A DNA stretch of 64,000 nucleotides from positions 3,412,501 through 3,476,500 of the forward strand of contig NZ_CP036170.1 in the NCBI RefSeq assembly GCF_004295125.1, read 5' to 3'. This document shows, piece after piece, positions 34,651-42,635 of the stretch (positions are counted from its first letter, which is position 1; the number at the start of each line of letters is the position of its first letter). Below the pieces are notes generated by a model. It saw only the letters and a list, made by a program, of their open reading frames with translations. It had not been told where the DNA came from and ran no database searches. The position numbers and the translations under genes are program-made. The stretch is from [Clostridium] scindens ATCC 35704 (lineage in GTDB: Bacteria > Bacillota > Clostridia > Lachnospirales > Lachnospiraceae).

Positions 34651-35673
34651 CTATCCGCGCTCTGTTTCCTTTGTCCGTTCCGGCTGACGTTCTACTTTCA
34701 AAATACTGTCGATATTTTTCTTGATAACATCGTATTCCTTAACCTGCTTTTTCAGCTTCCCATAGTCGGCGTACAGGGCTTCTTTCTGCTCTTGGAGCTT
34801 TGCATATTCCCCTTGCAGCTCTGCAAGATTAGGGAGCTTGGAGATACCCGCGGCCTTTAGTGCTTTTACCGCTGCTTCATGGAGGATTATATCGCTCTCA
34901 TGGGCTGCCCGGTATTTCTCCTTATCCTTTGCTTTGCGGTAAGCGGCATAGGCGGGCTTTGTCTTTTGGTAGGTGGAGATATTCTTGATAAGCAGCGTCA
35001 TATCCGTAAGGCGCTTTTCGACCTCTTTTAAGCTGTCCGCTGCCTGTTCGCTTGCTGCGGTAACTTCCGCGATTTTCGCGGTCAACTCTGCGTACTGTTC
35101 AATCTTGTGTTCCGTCAAGAAATTCATAGTTTTCGCTGCCTGTTTCAGATTATGGATTTTCGCCCATTGCTCATAGCCCCGGCTTTCCTGCGCCTTGATA
35201 CTGTTCTGAATATCAATCAGCAGACTAACGCCGCCGCGATCTGCACGAGGAGCTTTCGAAGCGCAGGCGCTCTTGCCGCTTATCCGTTCTCTGATAGCTT
35301 CCTCTGTATAATCTGCGCCGAGGGTTTTAAGTCGGGTAAACCGTTCCTGTCCGGGAGCGCGGCAGGAAATGTATTTACCCGGTTTTATCTCATAGCCCGC
35401 CGCCTGTAATCTTGACAGCAATTCCTCAAAACTTGACACTTGGGGGATAAGCGCGTCTACGGCAATTTTCAGCTTGCCTTTCCAACTGGTGCCCGTTTTC
35501 TCCGCCTGGTATTCTGCATAGCTTTTTCCCTTGCTGCCCCTGTTCGGAACGACAACAGACAAGCCATGTTCCCGACACAGCTTATCGCTCATGTTCCGTA
35601 TGCCGTAATAGCTGCGCTTATTGGAATTGTACTTGTGGTGGTCTACGAAATTGACCGCACAGAAAATCACATG
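34651..35673 (-). CDS. ICE relaxase, exon 2 (C-terminal part)
   Basis: 340 residues that continue the relaxase after the group II intron: H, then VIFCAVNFVDHHKYNSNKRS, YYGIRNMSDKLCREHGLSVV, then a long helical region (WAKIHNLKQAAKTMNFL, ISKLPNLAELQ). The first codon, CAT, supplies the last histidine of the HUH motif begun in exon 1. Without splicing, a GTG at 35670 might give an inactive fragment. Its helical tail is related to the IME relaxase tail. Confidence 0.88.
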   Translation of the reverse strand, partial: HVIFCAVNFVDHHKYNSNKRSYYGIRNMSDKLCREHGLSVVVPNRGSKGKSYAEYQAEKTGTSWKGKLKIAVDALIPQVSSFEELLSRLQAAGYEIKPGKYISCRAPGQERFTRLKTLGADYTEEAIRERISGKSACASKAPRADRGGVSLLIDIQNSIKAQESRGYEQWAKIHNLKQAAKTMNFLTEHKIEQYAELTAKIAEVTAASEQAADSLKEVEKRLTDMTLLIKNISTYQKTKPAYAAYRKAKDKEKYRAAHESDIILHEAAVKALKAAGISKLPNLAELQGEYAKLQEQKEALYADYGKLKKQVKEYDVIKKNIDSILKVERQPERTKETERG

Positions 35674-35734
35674 GTGGAGTAGGGAAGCACCGCCTTGTCA
35701 CATTGCTGTGATAGGTTTGCGCCACCCTCTCCGG

Positions 35735-35768
35735 GAACCGTACGTACCCCTCTCGGAGTATACGGCTC
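35735..35768 (-). ncRNA. Group II intron domain V
   Basis: 34 nt reading GAGCCGTATACTCC at the start and GTACGTACGGTTC at the end on the minus strand, folding into the standard hairpin with a distal GAGA tetraloop (CTCC-GAGA-GGGG-type). It holds the catalytic triad region of the ribozyme. Domain VI with a candidate branch A follows up to 35674. Confidence 0.88.
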
Positions 35769-35792
35769 TGTTACTGCTCGTTCAGACAAAAC

Positions 35793-37595
35793 TCACTTTT
35801 TGTGGATAATACTGCGGTGGCAATCCCTGCACACCACAAGCGTTTTTCTGTGTTTGGCAATCATTGCGATTTCCCACCGTTCCTTGCCTTTGAGATTTTT
35901 GAGTTTGTTAATGTGGTGAACCTCGTAATGGTCGCTCTCTGTCGTTCCGCATAACTCACAGACCTTTGCTTTCAGCCGGTTTTCAAGGGTATTGACTGCG
36001 TATCCGTAGACAACGGCAGCATTGCTGATGTAATCCGTAGCAGGGCCCTTGCCTTTGCAGTCGGCGTAATTTGCGAAGTAACGCCTTTTGTTTCCCTGCT
36101 TCGTTTCATAGGGTATACCCCATTTTCCTGTGCCATCATTAAACTTGTCAATGGTTTTGGATAGGCTGGTTTTATGCTTTGAAGCAAGGGTTTTTAAGCA
36201 ACTGTATTCCATAAGGTAGGCAAGATAGTGCAGCTTGCAAAAGTTGCTTGCCATACCATAATAGTTGCATATTCCTCTTAACTCCGCATTGTATACTGAA
36301 ACGATTTCTAAGTCTGTGAGCCCAACCAGATATTTCCGATGAACTGGAAACATGGAACCATCTTTCTTCTGTATCGCCACACCTTTAGTGAAAACGAATT
36401 GACGGATTTTATCGTTAAGTGGCACCAACAGTTCTACACCCCCATTGAGGGTACGCATTTTTACATGACCGGGGCCACCCCGCTTTATTTTTCCGCTTCT
36501 GCGCACACGCACATCATAGCCTAAGAACCTTGCACATTTACTGCTATGGGTTATGAGCGTTTTATCTTCACTGAGTTCCATTTTCAGTGTATCTCCGATA
36601 AACTCGGCCAGTTTGCTCTTAATCCATTGACAGTCCTCACGGTTTCCCTTGACTGCTATTAGAAAATCATCCGCATACCGAACATATTTCAGTTTTTTGT
36701 CGGTCTGCGCAGTGCAGGGAATGGTCATCAGTTTCTGACGTTTGGGCTTATACTCTGCCAGCACCATTTCCCTTTCCTCACCTGTTACTTTCGTCAAGCG
36801 GTGGGATAGCCGTTTGATTTCATTGTGCAGCTCTCGGTATTCAGGTGTGATTTGTCCCACTCCGGGCGTGTCAAATTCGGATTTCAACTTCATTACAAAC
36901 TTGTCCAATTCATGCAGGTAGATGTTGGCGAGTAGCGGAGAAATGATACCGCCTTGCGGTGTACCGCTGTACGTCTTATGGTACTGCCAATTCTCTAAAT
37001 ATCCTGCTTTTAGGAATTTGTAAATCAGCTTGGTTATCCGAGCGTCCTTGATTTTATTGTTCAGCAAGCCTACAAGAACAGCGTGGTTGATGTTGTCAAA
37101 GCAACCTTTGATGTCGCCTTCAACAAACCAACGCGTACCGTTGAACTCCCGTCTCAACTGTTTTAAGGCCGTATGACAACTTCTTTTTGGCCTAAAACCG
37201 TGGGAGACATCCAGAAAGATAGGTTCATATACCGCTTCCAGTATCATCCGCAACACTTCCTGCACCAATTTGTCAGTAAAGGTTGGTATACCTAAGGGAC
37301 GCAGCTTTTTGCGGTTATTCTTCTTCTGGATATAGGTTCGCCTCACCGGCATGGGCTGATAGGTTTCGTCCGCCAATGCTTTGATAATACTATCTATTTT
37401 GGCTTCACTGAAACCGTCCGCCGTATCCTCGTTTACTCCTTTTGTTGCCGCACCGTTGTTGGCATACAGGTTTTTGTATGCCACAAAGTAAATGTCAGGA
37501 CGCAACAGATAGCGATACAGTTTTGTAAATACTTCTTCTTTATTTGCAAGTGAGTTTTGACTGATTCTTGCTAAAATTTCCGTTGTTGGCTTCAT
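35793..37595 (-). CDS. ltrA: Group II intron reverse transcriptase/maturase (LtrA-like)
   Basis: 600 residues. Reverse transcriptase blocks include RPLGIPTFTDKLVQEVLRMI, GFRPKRSCHTAL, GTPQGGIISPLLANIYLHEL and the active site YVRYADDFLIAVKG (~310). Maturase domain X follows (~440-520), then a C-terminal HNH endonuclease (CELCGTTESDHYEVHHINKL, CRDCHRSIIHKK). The full set should support splicing and target-primed mobility. It lies inside domain IV of the intron. No frameshift is seen. Confidence 0.96.
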   Translation of the reverse strand: MKPTTEILARISQNSLANKEEVFTKLYRYLLRPDIYFVAYKNLYANNGAATKGVNEDTADGFSEAKIDSIIKALADETYQPMPVRRTYIQKKNNRKKLRPLGIPTFTDKLVQEVLRMILEAVYEPIFLDVSHGFRPKRSCHTALKQLRREFNGTRWFVEGDIKGCFDNINHAVLVGLLNNKIKDARITKLIYKFLKAGYLENWQYHKTYSGTPQGGIISPLLANIYLHELDKFVMKLKSEFDTPGVGQITPEYRELHNEIKRLSHRLTKVTGEEREMVLAEYKPKRQKLMTIPCTAQTDKKLKYVRYADDFLIAVKGNREDCQWIKSKLAEFIGDTLKMELSEDKTLITHSSKCARFLGYDVRVRRSGKIKRGGPGHVKMRTLNGGVELLVPLNDKIRQFVFTKGVAIQKKDGSMFPVHRKYLVGLTDLEIVSVYNAELRGICNYYGMASNFCKLHYLAYLMEYSCLKTLASKHKTSLSKTIDKFNDGTGKWGIPYETKQGNKRRYFANYADCKGKGPATDYISNAAVVYGYAVNTLENRLKAKVCELCGTTESDHYEVHHINKLKNLKGKERWEIAMIAKHRKTLVVCRDCHRSIIHKK

Positions 37596-38172
37596 GTGAG
37601 GTTTTCCTCCCTAATCAACTTCTAATTTTAGTGCGCAATAACTGTGCCCCTTCGCCATGTAAGGGTCATTACCCCTCTCGGACTACTACGAGCACTCCGT
37701 ACCCATGCAGGATTTTCAGGCTCCAAAGCCATAGCCGCTTTTTCATTCCCCCTTTCGTGCGGCACTCCTGGTTAGGGCATCCCCGGTTAGCAATGAGACT
37801 TGGTAAATTCGGATTCTCGGTATCGCTTTCGCTTCGTTACCATAGGTTCCCCTACAGGTTGTACGGAATGATTGATAACCGACAAGCCCACAACCATAAC
37901 TTGCCTTTTCCGTACCAGAGGTTTCAGGCAATTTTCCTCTATCGGCACATAACAGAAACTGGAAGCTCACGTTCAGTAAATCCAACTTATACCTTATATC
38001 CGATTAACATTGCGGTTCAGTCGCACCCGATTGCCTTTAGGTGACTTACCGCTTTCCAGCCGTACTGTGTTCCCGTGTCAGCTTTCGCCTTTCGGTTAGG
38101 CTGGTTGTTTCCCGCGTTATCTTACGGGGCAGTACCTCATACTGCTTTTCTCATTGCCCTATCCGGGCGTAC

Positions 38173-38499
38173 ATTATGAATATGCCCTTTATCAATATGA
38201 GTAGTCAAAACATACTCATGCTGTCCTTTGGTTACTGCGTCGGCAAGCTGCCGCCCGATTTCATGGGCGGTCTGATAATCGACTTCTCCCGGCTCAAAGG
38301 ACTGTATCAAATGGTGGGCTAAATTGTTCCCCTTATCCAACGCCTGCGACAGAGTAAAACTAAACTCAATGTCTGCCGTTTCATAAGAGCAGCCGAAAGA
38401 GGACACAAGCATTTTTTCGTCGGTCTTTGCGGGATTTTGGATATAGTCAAGAGCCTTGTTTAGCGTTCCCTTGATAGGCTTAATCTTTGTAACCGCCAT
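38173..38499 (-). CDS. ICE relaxase, exon 1 (N-terminal part)
   Basis: 109 codons, MAVTKIKPIKGTLNKALDYI through VLTTHIDKGHIHN. The start (KIKPIKGTLNKALDYIQNP) is typical of MOBP relaxases of Tn1549-like ICEs. The exon ends inside the HxDxxHxHxH metal site. If not spliced, translation would run into the intron and stop soon after. It overlaps mobC by 40 bp. The joined protein would be 449 residues, the usual size for the family. Confidence 0.9.
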
Positions 38500-38789
38500 A
38501 TTTCCGCAAGCACCCCCTTTATTTCTTCTATGTCCTCTTGGTAGACGCTGCCCGTACTGTTCACGCGCTTTGCAATCTGATTGACGTTGACCCCGATTTT
38601 CTGTATCTCCGCTGTCATTGCCTTTATGTCGGTGTGGTCTACTTGCAGGATATACCCGTCAATGGCAATCTTGCGAAGATACGCCGCCATGTTCCGGGTG
38701 GGTATCAGCTTCATTTTCTCTTCTATTAAATCCCGTTCTTCTTCTGTGACGCGGAACTTGATTTGAACCGTTCTTTTCCGTCCGTCCAT
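38460..38789 (-). CDS. mobC: MobC-like relaxosome protein of the ICE
   Basis: 109 residues, MDGRKRTVQIKFRVTEEERD onwards, with MAAYLRKIAIDGYI and the conserved EIQKIGVNVNQIAKRVNSTG. It binds oriT and recruits the relaxase in homologous systems. The ATG at 38789 has AAAGGAG in front; an upstream extension to 38837 lacks a ribosome site. It overlaps relaxase exon 1 by 40 bp and is preceded by oriT-like copy B. Confidence 0.9.
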   Translation of the reverse strand: MDGRKRTVQIKFRVTEEERDLIEEKMKLIPTRNMAAYLRKIAIDGYILQVDHTDIKAMTAEIQKIGVNVNQIAKRVNSTGSVYQEDIEEIKGVLAEIWRLQRLSLSRER

Positions 38790-38810
38790 GCTTTGACGCT
38801 CCTTTCCGTA

Positions 38811-38915
38811 TAGAGGGTTTGGGACACTTCCCAACAAGCAATTTTGCCAACGCTGCCGTAGAGCAGGGCGGTCAAAATACGGAAGTGGGTACCCGCTTCC
38901 TATGCTTGCTATTCA
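38811..38915 (-). other. oriT-like module, copy B (upstream of mobC)
   Basis: Reading on the minus strand, the 38-bp block 38878-38915 is identical to 27681-27718 and the 31-bp block 38811-38841 matches 27756-27786 at 30 positions (TTGGGAAGTGTCCCAA inverted repeat). Location directly upstream of mobC and relaxase is the classical oriT position. The two copies face each other across 11 kb. Confidence 0.7.
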
Positions 38916-39028
38916 TCTTTTCGCCTTCTTCCACGATAAAGACGGAGATTTGCCAAACATACCCGCAGAAAAAGAAAAACGCCATAGAAACACAGCGTTT
39001 CCATAGCGTTCTTAGTGCCTATTCAGTT

Positions 39029-39391
39029 TTAGTCATTACCTTTTTCGACTTCCGTTATTTCCTTTGCCGTAGCCGCAACGATACGCAAGCCCTTATCGCT
39101 CATGCTGTCAAGCAGCGTATCAAGCTGACGCCGCTGTGTGGACTTCTCCGCGTTATCATTCGGAAAGAAAAACTGGTCTACCGAAATATGATAACGAGTA
39201 ACAAGGTCATAGAAAACTTGCAGGCTCGGCTGCTGTCCCTTGTTCTCGATATTCGCAAGATAGCGCGGGGAAATATAAAGCGCGTCGCTTACCGTTTTGC
39301 GGCTCTCGCCGTATTCATTTCTCGCGGCTTTAATGGCAGCCCCGAAAGCCTTAAAATCATATATTGGTACTGGTCGTTTTGTCATATTCAT
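39029..39391 (-). CDS. XRE-family regulator of the ICE
   Basis: 120 residues. The helix-turn-helix lies at ~15-70 (IKAARNEYGESRKTVSDALY, ISPRYLANIENKGQQPS), followed by a short C-terminal dimerisation part with KGLRIVAATAKEI. This family sits next to the mob region in Tn1549-like ICEs and probably acts as the transfer repressor. It is divergent from the HTH/two-component operon, and the perfect palindrome at 39497-39514 is its likely operator (inference). Confidence 0.85.
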   Translation of the reverse strand: MNMTKRPVPIYDFKAFGAAIKAARNEYGESRKTVSDALYISPRYLANIENKGQQPSLQVFYDLVTRYHISVDQFFFPNDNAEKSTQRRQLDTLLDSMSDKGLRIVAATAKEITEVEKGND

Positions 39392-39489
39392 TCACTATAT
39401 TACATTTTACAGTTCATCTTTCCTTTTAGATATGTCTACACAGTTCCTATAATTAGCTTAAATAAAGTACCTTATTCACACTCTATCTA

Positions 39490-39518
39490 TTGCTATTATA
39501 CGGACGTCCGTATATAAT
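39490..39518 (+). promoter_or_regulatory. Promoter with perfect 18-bp palindrome
   Basis: TTGCTA (39490-39495) and TATAAT (39513-39518) are 17 bp apart. The spacer is filled by the perfect palindrome TATACGGACGTCCGTATA (39497-39514). A dimeric repressor here would cover the whole promoter of the HTH-RR-HK operon. The nearest candidate is the divergent XRE protein. Confidence 0.75.
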
Positions 39519-39553
39519 TATATCGTTGGGGTATTGAAAGGACATGAACGAAA

Positions 39554-39742
39554 ATGTTAGAGTATATTTCCGCTTCTGACGCGGCTAAAAAATGGGGCAT
39601 TTCAGAACGACGAGTACAGAAGCTGTGCGAAGATAATCGTATAGCGGGTGTTGCGAAATTCAGTTATATGTGGCTGATACCTAAAAACGCAGAAAAGCCC
39701 GCTGACGGGCGACGTAAAGCATTTTCAAAAAGAAAGGAATGA
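39554..39742 (+). CDS. Excisionase-like HTH protein
   Basis: 62 residues, MLEYISASDAAKKWGISERR, VQKLCEDNRIAGVAKFSYMW. This is a MerR/excisionase-type winged helix that uses a single domain to bind DNA. It lies 6 bp before the response regulator, so it is co-transcribed. Candidates for its job are a recombination directionality factor or a small regulator; the sequence does not decide. Confidence 0.75.
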   Translation: MLEYISASDAAKKWGISERRVQKLCEDNRIAGVAKFSYMWLIPKNAEKPADGRRKAFSKRKE

Positions 39743-39748
39743 GTATAT

Positions 39749-40414
39749 ATGGCTATTGTTTTAGTTGCGGAAGATGAAAAAGATATGCAGGATATTATTG
39801 TGGAATACATGAAGGGCGGCGGTCATTCCTGCATTACGGCAGACGATGGCATAGACGCTGTTACAATTTTGAAGAACACCCCCGTTGATTTAGCTATTTT
39901 AGACATTATGATGCCACACTTGGACGGTTTCTCCGTTTGCAAAATAGCAAGAGAAATGTATAATATTCCCATTATCTTTCTTACGGCAAAAGAGGGCGAG
40001 GACGATAAGCTAAAGGGATATGACATAGGCGCGGATGATTACATGACAAAACCATTCAGCCCAAAGGTGCTGTTGGCAAAAGTCAACGCCCTGCTGCGCC
40101 GTTCCTCATCAGAAAATACGCCGGAAACCTTAACGGTTGGCAACTTGACCTTGATACCAACTTCACATAGCGTTATGGTAGCGGGTGACGATGTTGATTT
40201 GACCTATAAGGAGTTTGAATTACTGCGTTTTTTCATGCAGAACAAAAATCAAGTATTTTCCCGTGAACAGCTATTAAATCGAATTTGGGGGTACGATTTT
40301 GAGGGAAACACCCGAACAGTAGATACCCATATCAAAACTTTACGGCAAAAACTGGGAGCAGAGGGACGCTATATCGTTACGTTGATACGTTCCGGCTACA
40401 AGTTTGAGGTATGA
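39749..40414 (+). CDS. OmpR-family response regulator
   Basis: 221 residues. A receiver domain with phospho-acceptor Asp in LAILDIMMPHLDGF (~53) and the switch Lys in YMTKPFSPK (~103), then a winged-helix output domain (TYKEFELLRFFMQNKNQVFS, YDFEGNTRTVDTHIKTLRQK). It overlaps or abuts the kinase gene. The direct repeats at 41558-41593 in front of the ABC genes are its probable binding site. Confidence 0.94.
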   Translation: MAIVLVAEDEKDMQDIIVEYMKGGGHSCITADDGIDAVTILKNTPVDLAILDIMMPHLDGFSVCKIAREMYNIPIIFLTAKEGEDDKLKGYDIGADDYMTKPFSPKVLLAKVNALLRRSSSENTPETLTVGNLTLIPTSHSVMVAGDDVDLTYKEFELLRFFMQNKNQVFSREQLLNRIWGYDFEGNTRTVDTHIKTLRQKLGAEGRYIVTLIRSGYKFEV

Positions 40415-40416
40415 CT

Positions 40417-41505
40417 ATGAAAAAGATAAATGAATGGTTTGCCCTCAATACGGTTCGGAAAAAAGTTCTGCTGCTTTCAAAATTAGCGGGTGGTATTATT
40501 GTTTTGTTTTATGTATTTACGGCAAAATTGCCGACCAACCGAAGCATAGCCTTTTTGATTTGGTTGGTGCTATTGGTGGCGGTTATTATGGGTGTAGACT
40601 TTCTGCTTGGGCATTTCATTTCAAAACCGCTTGATGAAATCAACCATATAGCGGGGCAAATGGCAAAGTTGGATTTTTCAGCAACTTGTGGTATTCATAC
40701 AGATGATGAATTTGGGGAGCTTTCCGAGAACTTAAATACCATGTTCTCCAATCTTCAAGAAGCTCTTGAAAAATTAGAAGCCGCAAACAAGCAGCTTGAA
40801 AAAGATGTGACACAGGAGCATTTACTACTGACACAGAGAAAAGAATTGGTTGATAGCTTATCCCATGAAATGAAAACGCCCCTCGGCATTATCTATGCCT
40901 ATATTGAGGGTCTAAAGGAGGAAACGGACGAACAAAAAAGGCAGCATTATATGGATGTTATTTTATCTGCAACAGACCGCATGAACACTATGATAGTGGC
41001 CTTGCTTGATTTGTCCGCATTAGAAGCGGGAGCTGTAAAGCTATCGGAAGAACGCTTTGACTTCATAGAATTGGTTGAAACAGTCGCTGGGCGTTTGTTG
41101 ATAGACACACCAAACGCAAATTACCGTTTTACTTATGATCTGCCAGAGGGCAAGGCTTTTATTCGTGCGGATAAATACCGTATGGAACAAGTCCTTAACA
41201 ATTTGATAGTGAACGCAAAAAACCACGTTAGTAATGATGGAGAAATCCATTTATCTGTCATCTGTCGGGAAAGCGAATTGCAATTTTCAATCTTCAATCA
41301 AGGGGAGCAGATACCACCGCAGGATATTTCAAAGGTTTGGCAAAAATTTTATCGTGGGGAAAAGCCGCAAAATGATACACATAGCGGCTCCGGTCTAGGG
41401 CTTTCTATCATTGCTCAAATCCTTTCCATGTATCACACCGATTACAGCGTTCAAAACCAGCCGAGCGGCGTTGAATTCACCTTTCATTTTCCCACAATCA
41501 CATAA
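40417..41505 (+). CDS. Sensor histidine kinase
   Basis: 362 residues. Two membrane segments (~22-42 and ~48-70) with almost no outside loop, a HAMP domain, H-box VDSLSHEMKTPLG (~150), N-box VLNNLIVNAKNH and G-box GSGLGLSIIAQIL. The lack of a sensor loop is typical of intramembrane-sensing kinases linked to antimicrobial-peptide ABC exporters. The ATG at 40417 has GAGG at a proper distance; the ATG at 40411 overlaps the regulator's stop. It ends before a terminator. Confidence 0.93.
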   Translation: MKKINEWFALNTVRKKVLLLSKLAGGIIVLFYVFTAKLPTNRSIAFLIWLVLLVAVIMGVDFLLGHFISKPLDEINHIAGQMAKLDFSATCGIHTDDEFGELSENLNTMFSNLQEALEKLEAANKQLEKDVTQEHLLLTQRKELVDSLSHEMKTPLGIIYAYIEGLKEETDEQKRQHYMDVILSATDRMNTMIVALLDLSALEAGAVKLSEERFDFIELVETVAGRLLIDTPNANYRFTYDLPEGKAFIRADKYRMEQVLNNLIVNAKNHVSNDGEIHLSVICRESELQFSIFNQGEQIPPQDISKVWQKFYRGEKPQNDTHSGSGLGLSIIAQILSMYHTDYSVQNQPSGVEFTFHFPTIT

Positions 41506-41517
41506 CCCACATATTGA

Positions 41518-41550
41518 AACGCCTTGCTTCTATAAACGGAGCAAGGCGTT
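41518..41550 (+). terminator. Terminator after the two-component genes
   Basis: AACGCCTTGCT and AGCAAGGCGTT form a perfect 11-bp stem with an 11-nt loop, followed by TTTATTT. It separates the kinase from the inducible ABC operon. Confidence 0.88.
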
Positions 41551-41557
41551 TTTATTT

Positions 41558-41606
41558 CACTTCGATTTCACAGCCACCGCACTTCAATTTCACCGCATTT
41601 TATTAG
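41558..41606 (+). promoter_or_regulatory. Direct repeats and promoter of the ABC exporter operon
   Basis: CACTTCGATTTCAC (41558-41571) and CACTTCAATTTCAC (41580-41593) are 22 bp apart, two helical turns, so a regulator dimer would bind on one face of the DNA. A TATTAG -10 box follows at 41601-41606. The second repeat covers the place of a -35 box, as at activator-dependent promoters. The adjacent response regulator is the obvious binder. Confidence 0.7.
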
Positions 41607-41640
41607 ACTGACCTTACAAAAAACAAGGAGGTAAAAGTAT

Positions 41641-41793
41641 ATGTTTTTAGGATTAGAATGGTATTGGTGGTTAATTATTGTGGTGGTTCTGGCAATCTCT
41701 ATCCCGTTCAAGGTTAAGTTTATGAAGTGGTGGAGCAAGCGGGAGCAGGAGAAGAAAAAGGAGCAACACGGAAAATGGGGTGATGATGAATGA
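41641..41793 (+). CDS. Small single-span membrane protein
   Basis: 50 residues: MFLGLEWYWWLIIVVVLAIS forms one membrane segment, then a basic tail (KVKFMKWWSKREQEKKKEQH). ACAAGGAGG precedes the ATG at 41641. Its stop overlaps the start of the ABC ATPase (ATGA at 41790). It probably helps the exporter or its sensing, but no family is recognised. Confidence 0.75.
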   Translation: MFLGLEWYWWLIIVVVLAISIPFKVKFMKWWSKREQEKKKEQHGKWGDDE

Positions 41794-42635
41794 TAGAAGT
41801 TGAAAATTTGATTTTTTCTTACCAAAAGCAAAAACAAACCTTGCACGGGCTAACCTTTTCCGTAAGTGATGGTGAGATATTCGGATTTTTAGGACCGAAT
41901 GGTTCCGGCAAGTCCACCACACAGAAGATTCTAACGGGTATCTTGCATGGGTATGATGGAAGCGTCCATTTGTTCGGTGAGCCGCTTCAAAATCAGCAAA
42001 AGAATTTTCAAGAAAAAATTGGCGTGCTGTTTGAGTTTCCGTACCTATATACCAATTTGAGCGCACTCGACAATCTGAATTATTTTGCTTCATTCTACCC
42101 CGCCAAAAGGCGGCGTGATGTAAACGAACTGCTTAGTATGTTGGAGTTCAAAAAAGACTTTATGAATAAGCCCGTGTCCTCATACTCCAAAGGAATGAGG
42201 CAGCGTGTCAGTATGGCAAGGGCATTACTAAACAGCCCGGAGCTACTTTTCTTGGACGAGCCGACCAGTGGGCTTGACCCGCAAGGCGCGGTGCTATTCC
42301 GCAATATCATTGAGGAAGAACGGAAGAAAGGCACAACGGTTTTCTTGACTACCCATAACATGATGGACGCAGATTTACTTTGTGACCGGGTAGCTTTTAT
42401 CGCAGACGGCAAAATAAAGGCAATCGACACACCAAAGAAGCTGAAAGAGAAAAATAGTAATCATCAAGTCGAAATTGAAGCTCTGTATCAAGGGAAACGC
42501 AGTATGACAGTTATTGAAACGCCGGAGCTAAAAGCGGGTATTCCGTTCCCGTATGACGAGATTATCAGTATTCACTCCAAAGAGCCGACGCTTGAAGATA
42601 TGTTTATTCAATACACAGGGAGGGGGTTGACGTAA
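41790..42635 (+). CDS. ABC transporter ATP-binding protein
   Basis: 281 residues. Walker A GPNGSGKSTTQ (~40), Q-loop region GVLFEFPYLYTNLSALDN, signature SYSKGMRQRVS (~133), Walker B LLFLDEPTSGLDP (~150) and the H-loop TTHNMMDADLL. The type fits lantibiotic/bacitracin or unknown-drug exporters (CcmA-like). It is coupled by overlaps to the small protein before it and to the permease after it. Confidence 0.95.
   Translation: MIEVENLIFSYQKQKQTLHGLTFSVSDGEIFGFLGPNGSGKSTTQKILTGILHGYDGSVHLFGEPLQNQQKNFQEKIGVLFEFPYLYTNLSALDNLNYFASFYPAKRRRDVNELLSMLEFKKDFMNKPVSSYSKGMRQRVSMARALLNSPELLFLDEPTSGLDPQGAVLFRNIIEEERKKGTTVFLTTHNMMDADLLCDRVAFIADGKIKAIDTPKKLKEKNSNHQVEIEALYQGKRSMTVIETPELKAGIPFPYDEIISIHSKEPTLEDMFIQYTGRGLT

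Larger units (their letters stand above)
35674..38172 (-). mobile_element. Group II intron in the relaxase gene
   Basis: 2499 bp. The 5' end on the minus strand is GTACGCCCGGATAGGGC (consensus GUGYG-like) and the 3' end is CCCTACTCCAC, with the required final AY. A 34-nt domain V lies at 35735-35768 with domain VI after it. Domain IV encodes a reverse transcriptase/maturase. Removal joins codon AAT (38175-38173) to CAT (35673-35671), giving HIDKGHIHN-HVIFCAV in frame. This resembles chloroplast-like/Ll.LtrB-type retrohoming introns; Ll.LtrB also lives in a relaxase gene. Confidence 0.93.

Noticed and set aside
35690-38180. IS element or retron around the reverse transcriptase
   Set aside because: The domain V hairpin, intron-type ends and exact exon reconstruction show a group II intron; no transposase or msr/msd is present.
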